Source: Burkholderiales bacterium RIFCSPHIGHO2_12_FULL_61_11 (GTDB taxonomy: Bacteria > Pseudomonadota > Gammaproteobacteria > Burkholderiales > Burkholderiaceae_C). From it: a stretch of DNA of 9,144 nucleotides. Both the position numbers and the translations under genes were made by a program. Positions 6,578 through 9,144 of this stretch are shown in pieces. Position 1 is the first letter of the stretch, and each line of letters begins with the position of its first letter. The notes beneath the pieces were generated by a model. It ran no database searches and was not told where the DNA came from. It saw only the letters and a list, made by a program, of their open reading frames with translations. Location of the stretch: assembly GCA_001770785.1 (NCBI GenBank), contig MERZ01000048.1:1-9144 (forward strand), in the 5' to 3' direction.

Positions 6578-6583
6578 TACAAT
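6578..6583 (+). promoter_or_regulatory. Putative -10 box of the zapB-like/zapA promoter
   Basis: TACAAT is a strong -10 match 10 bases before the ATG of the ZapB-like gene. Transcription from it would start near 6590, leaving a leader of only a few bases and no room for a ribosome-binding site. The -35 position has no good match. A nearly identical box (CCTACAAT) precedes the 6S RNA gene. Confidence 0.4.
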
Positions 6584-6593
6584 AACCTTCGCC

Positions 6594-6833
6594 ATGTCGA
6601 ACCAAAACCAAATCGACCAGATCACCGAATGCGTTGAACGGCTTTTGCTGCGCTACGAGGAATTGCAGCGCACCAATGCGCTGCTGGGCGATCAGATCGG
6701 CGCACTGACGCTTGAGCGCGATTCGCTTAAATCACGACTCAATGCCGCGCGTTCCCGTGTGGACGCCCTGATTGAGCGCCTGCCCGAAAGCATCGGTTAC
6801 AACACCAAATCGCCTGTGGGAGCCGGGGGATGA
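6594..6833 (+). CDS. Small coiled-coil ZapB-like / TIGR02449-type protein
   Basis: This is a 79-residue, highly charged protein that appears to be nearly all coiled coil from about 8 to 63, with leucines or isoleucines at heptad spacing in RLLLRYEELQRTNALLGDQI (16-35) and in TLERDSLKSRLNAARSRVDA (39-58). Small coiled-coil proteins of this kind are commonly encoded directly before zapA in gamma- and betaproteobacteria and are annotated TIGR02449 or ZapB-like; a role at the division septum is inferred from the pairing. Its stop overlaps the zapA start as ATGA, so the two are probably co-translated. The start at 6594 is chosen because the coiled coil begins just after it; an in-frame ATG at 6519 would run through the divergent promoter and riboswitch DNA. 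No Shine-Dalgarno sequence precedes it. Confidence 0.82.
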   Translation: MSNQNQIDQITECVERLLLRYEELQRTNALLGDQIGALTLERDSLKSRLNAARSRVDALIERLPESIGYNTKSPVGAGG

Positions 6834-7177
6834 AACAGCTCGAAGTGCAAATCATGGGCCAGAGCTACTTGCTGGGGTGCCCCGAAAATGGCGACGCGCG
6901 CCTGCTTGAGGCCGTCAGCCGGGTCGACGCGGCCATGTGCAGAATCCGCGACGCCGGCAAAACCAAGGCGCGTGACCGCATTGCCGTGCTGGCCGCCCTG
7001 AACCTCGCGTTTGAACTTCCCGAGCGCAGCCCCAACGGCTTGGCAGCGCCTGCCGCCGCACAAGGCCAGGCGCCGGCCGCCTCCGCCGAGTCCACTGACA
7101 AGACGTCGCACCCGCAGCTCGATGCATTGCTGCAGCGCCTTGACGCCGCGCTGGGTACCGACGGTCGCCTGCTTTGA
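6830..7177 (+). CDS. zapA: Cell division protein ZapA
   Basis: ZapA binds FtsZ and bundles its filaments at the division site in the cytoplasm. The 115-residue product has the family pattern: N-terminal LEVQIMGQSYLLGCPE (4-19), then an alpha-helical part with LLEAVSRVDAAMCRIRDAGK (25-44) and RDRIAVLAALNLAFEL (48-63). Length is normal, with a low-complexity Ala/Pro linker around 68-85 before a C-terminal helix. The ATG overlaps the stop of the upstream ZapB-like gene, with GGGAG 8 bases before it. The 6S RNA gene follows 63 bases downstream, the usual zapA-ssrS arrangement in proteobacteria. Confidence 0.95.
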   Translation: MKQLEVQIMGQSYLLGCPENGDARLLEAVSRVDAAMCRIRDAGKTKARDRIAVLAALNLAFELPERSPNGLAAPAAAQGQAPAASAESTDKTSHPQLDALLQRLDAALGTDGRLL

Positions 7178-7230
7178 CCCGTCAGGGTGCAATATGGCAC
7201 GCTGCACAGCGTGTGAGGCCGTAAAGGGCC

Positions 7231-7236
7231 TACAAT
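7231..7236 (+). promoter_or_regulatory. Putative -10 box of the 6S RNA gene
   Basis: TACAAT precedes the first base of the 6S RNA closing stem (7241) by five bases, the expected distance to a transcription start at about 7241-7243. It lies within a perfect 12-bp palindrome ACAATTAATTGT (7232-7243). The -35 region is weak. A small CACGCT/AGCGTG hairpin (7198-7213) lies upstream, after zapA, with no U-tract. Confidence 0.6.
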
Positions 7237-7240
7237 TAAT

Positions 7241-7415
7241 TGTCTGCGATGCGCACTGGGCTTTATATTTCCTTGAACCAATGCTCCACGAGCACGGGCT
7301 TGGTATATTGTCCGGCAGGTGTGATCGTCTCGCGTCAGACGAGCCCGAAACCTGACTGCCCTCGCCCACCTGAACCCCGGTTCAGGATGACGGTCCAGTG
7401 GTACTCGCAGACACC
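7241..7415 (+). ncRNA. ssrS: 6S RNA
   Basis: 6S RNA mimics an open promoter and sequesters sigma-70 RNA polymerase in stationary phase. The ends pair as a closing stem: TGTCTGCGA (7241-7249) with TCGCAGACA (7405-7413), a perfect 9 bp, continued by CACTGG (7254-7259) with CCAGTG (7395-7400). The 3' half has the perfect hairpin CCTGAACCCCGGTTCAGG (7369-7386) followed by ATGACG, which corresponds to the CCTTGAACCAAGG region of the E. coli RNA. The length (about 175 nt), the long imperfect rod and the place just after zapA all fit. The 3' end is approximate; processing usually defines it, and no strong terminator was seen. Confidence 0.92.
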
Positions 7416-7505
7416 TTATTTCCCTCCCTGGTTTCAGGCCGCTCCCGAGGCATCCCTGCTTCAGCGGCCTGCGGCAGCGAGCCCGGCGCGACGCAGCCAT
7501 CGCCC

Positions 7506-8306
7506 ATGAACATCGAACCCCTGCTGATCGTAGAGCTGGCCCTGTTGGGCGCATGCACCGGTTTTCTTGCTGGCTTGCTGGGCATAGGCGGCGGCATGTT
7601 GATGGTGCCTTTCGTTACCTTCATCCTGGCGTCCAAGGGTTATCCGGAGGAATATACCGTGAAGATGGCGGTCGCCACCTCGCTGACCACAATCTGCTTC
7701 ACCTCGCTGTCATCGGTGCGCGCGCACCACCGGCGCGGTGCCGTGCTGTGGCCCATCGTCCGCCTGTTGACGCCGGGCATCCTGCTGGGCTCGCTGGTCG
7801 GCGCGCAAGTGGCGGTGGCGCTGCCCGGCAAAACCCTGAGTATCCTGTTCGCGTTCTTCGTGGCGTTTTCCGCCACGCAGATGTTCCTGGACCGCAAACC
7901 CAAGCCCAGCCGCACCTTGCCTGGACGACTGGGCACCTTCAGCATGGGCGGGGTGATCGGCATGGTGTCTTCGCTGGTAGGCGCGGGCGGCGCTTTCATC
8001 TCGGTACCTTTCATGACCTGGTGCAACGTCAAGATTCACCACGCCGTCGGCACCTCGGCGGCGCTGGGCTTTCCAATCGCGCTGGCGGGTACGCTAGGCT
8101 ATATCTGGGCCGGCCAGGGCCTGCCGCAGATGCCGCCTGGTTCCATCGGCTACCTCTACCTGCCCGGCCTGCTTATCATCTCGCTGGTCAGCATTTGCAC
8201 GGCCCCACTGGGCGCACGAACAGCACATCGCATGGATATCCGCCCGCTGAAGAAAGTATTCGCGGCCGTGCTGTACCTTCTGGCGGCCTACTTTCTGCTG
8301 CGCTGA
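7506..8306 (+). CDS. TSUP-family (TauE/SafE-like) membrane transporter
   Basis: This 266-residue inner-membrane protein belongs to the TauE/SafE (PF01925) family, whose members carry sulfite, sulfonates and other organic or sulfur anions, usually outward or as proton-coupled exchange; the substrate here cannot be told. It has about eight hydrophobic segments and the two related family motifs, GFLAGLLGIGGGMLMVP (19-35) and SSLVGAGGAFISVPF (155-169), which mark the two internally repeated halves. The start at 7506 places the first membrane helix next to the N-terminus; a GTG at 7398 in the same frame would run through the end of the 6S RNA and is unlikely. No clear ribosome-binding site is visible, and the gene may be reached by read-through from ssrS. 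The 90 bases between ssrS and this gene show nothing else recognisable. Confidence 0.9.
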   Translation: MNIEPLLIVELALLGACTGFLAGLLGIGGGMLMVPFVTFILASKGYPEEYTVKMAVATSLTTICFTSLSSVRAHHRRGAVLWPIVRLLTPGILLGSLVGAQVAVALPGKTLSILFAFFVAFSATQMFLDRKPKPSRTLPGRLGTFSMGGVIGMVSSLVGAGGAFISVPFMTWCNVKIHHAVGTSAALGFPIALAGTLGYIWAGQGLPQMPPGSIGYLYLPGLLIISLVSICTAPLGARTAHRMDIRPLKKVFAAVLYLLAAYFLLR

Positions 8307-8438
8307 ATTAGGCATCAAGTGACATCCCTGCCGATCCGTTGATTGCAAAAACGAAGCCGGCCGAGTACCGGAAATCGACACGTTCGTGGGATCGGTGGTG
8401 GAATTCGGGGTCCTGATCGCTTGCGAAAAAACCTGGCG
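8307..8438. other. Convergent intergenic gap without a clear terminator
   Basis: The gap between the TSUP gene and the PhnD-like gene has a distant inverted repeat (CCGATCC 8331-8337, GGATCGG 8389-8395) and a short CCGG/CCGG stem inside it, but no stem followed by a T-run on either strand. No small reading frame with a ribosome-binding site was seen. Confidence 0.4.
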
Positions 8439-9144
8439 TCAAGGGACCAGCGACTTTTTCATCCCCTCGACAGCCGCCTCGGAAGGGGCAGCGAATTCAA
8501 ATGTTTTCCCGAGGTCCAGCGCCTTCAACAATAGCGGGCTGGTCGTTTTTAGAGAAATGAACAGGTTGGCGACCTTTTTCACCACATCCACGGAAACTTG
8601 GGGGTGAACGTAGATTCCGTAACCCCAACTGGCATGGGTGGCGGGAACGATGATCAGTTGAGCAAGGTGAATCCGCTCGTCGATCCCGTAGTGCTTTTTC
8701 ATGGTGGATGCCCGGGCGCTCTGAAGCCGGGTGATCAAACCCACCCACCGATCCGCTTGCCATTGAAAGGCCGACTTGGTGGGTAGATAGCTCTGCCCCA
8801 GGCCCTGTTGGGGCATGACTTCGACCACCGTGCCGCAAAGCTTCTCGGCCTTCACAAGCGAGGTGGTCACGCCGCTTTTCATGCCGAAGCAACTGATGGT
8901 CTTGAGTTTGGCGAGCACCTTGGCCTGCTGGTCGGGGGGTAGACTCTTCAGTTCGACCGGCTTGCCGTCCTTTTCCAAACCGATGTCGGCAAGAATCAGC
9001 ACAGCCGACTGGATCGGATCCGTGTTGATCGCCACCGGACGGTAGCCCGAGGCCAGGCCCACCACAGGGTTGCCGTAGACCCAGCACGGGGGTACAGGCT
9101 TCTTGATGGCGGTCAGGACATCCTGCGTTTCCCTGATGTTGATA
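8439..9144 (-). CDS. Probable PhnD-like ABC-type periplasmic binding protein, 5' end missing
   Basis: The frame is open from the right edge of the window to the TGA at 8441-8439, so 234 C-terminal residues are visible and the start and any signal peptide lie outside. GLASGYRPVAINTD near the left of the visible part and the late block WGYGIYVHPQVSVDVVKKVA followed by LFISL and FEFAAPSEAAVEGMKKSL resemble the COG3221 phosphate/phosphonate (PhnD-like) binding-protein fold. Homologues of this kind also serve as ligand sensors or as orphan proteins, and the ligand cannot be inferred. It converges on the TSUP gene with a 132-base gap. The family call is moderate: the signature residues for phosphonate binding are not clear. 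Confidence 0.55.
   Translation of the reverse strand, partial: INIRETQDVLTAIKKPVPPCWVYGNPVVGLASGYRPVAINTDPIQSAVLILADIGLEKDGKPVELKSLPPDQQAKVLAKLKTISCFGMKSGVTTSLVKAEKLCGTVVEVMPQQGLGQSYLPTKSAFQWQADRWVGLITRLQSARASTMKKHYGIDERIHLAQLIIVPATHASWGYGIYVHPQVSVDVVKKVANLFISLKTTSPLLLKALDLGKTFEFAAPSEAAVEGMKKSLVP

Noticed and set aside
7398..7505. Upstream GTG start for the TSUP transporter
   Set aside because: It would overlap the 3' end of the 6S RNA and add a non-conserved tail before the first membrane helix.
8331..8395. Inverted repeat CCGATCC/GGATCGG as a shared terminator for the convergent genes
   Set aside because: The arms are 51 bases apart and no T-tract follows on either strand.

Overview
The window looks like chromosomal DNA of a high-GC betaproteobacterium, probably of the Comamonadaceae (Rhodoferax/Polaromonas/Acidovorax type). 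This rests on the protein styles, the zapA-6S RNA neighbourhood, and short repeats inside genes that resemble elements I associate with that family. No database was consulted, so the taxonomy is an inference.

Left two thirds (about 25-6545, minus strand): a compact vitamin B12 acquisition and salvage operon, read right to left. A promoter-like -10 box (6550-6555) leads into a class-I cobalamin riboswitch (about 6275-6545). After it come a BtuB-type TonB-dependent receptor, a BtuF-like cobalamin-binding protein without a signal peptide, cobU/cobP (adenosylcobinamide kinase/guanylyltransferase), a periplasmic BtuF with a signal peptide, the BtuC permease and the BtuD ATPase. The last five genes overlap by 4-8 bases at each junction, which implies translational coupling. 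Together they would carry corrinoids across the outer membrane (BtuB) and inner membrane (BtuF/BtuC/BtuD) and let salvaged cobinamide re-enter cobalamin synthesis (CobU), with the riboswitch reporting cell B12 status.

Middle (about 6546-7415, plus strand): a divergent housekeeping cluster. It holds a small coiled-coil ZapB-like protein, ZapA, and the 6S RNA gene ssrS, recognised by its long closing stem, a conserved 3'-side hairpin and a -10 box at the right distance. The 48 bases between the riboswitch and the ZapB-like gene hold two outward-facing -10-like boxes with a 10-bp-period direct repeat between them.

Right end (7506-9144): a TSUP (TauE/SafE-like) membrane transporter on the plus strand, then a convergent minus-strand gene cut by the window edge, probably a PhnD-like periplasmic binding protein.

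I do not see a wholly new system. The points most worth following are the signal-less BtuF paralogue inside the B12 operon, a REP-like repeat that has become the 5' coding end of btuF and may supply a ribosome-binding site and start codon, a repeat-like insert inside cobU, and a riboswitch expression platform with competing pairings next to the btuB start. There is no CRISPR array, tRNA, rRNA, insertion sequence or prophage gene in the window.
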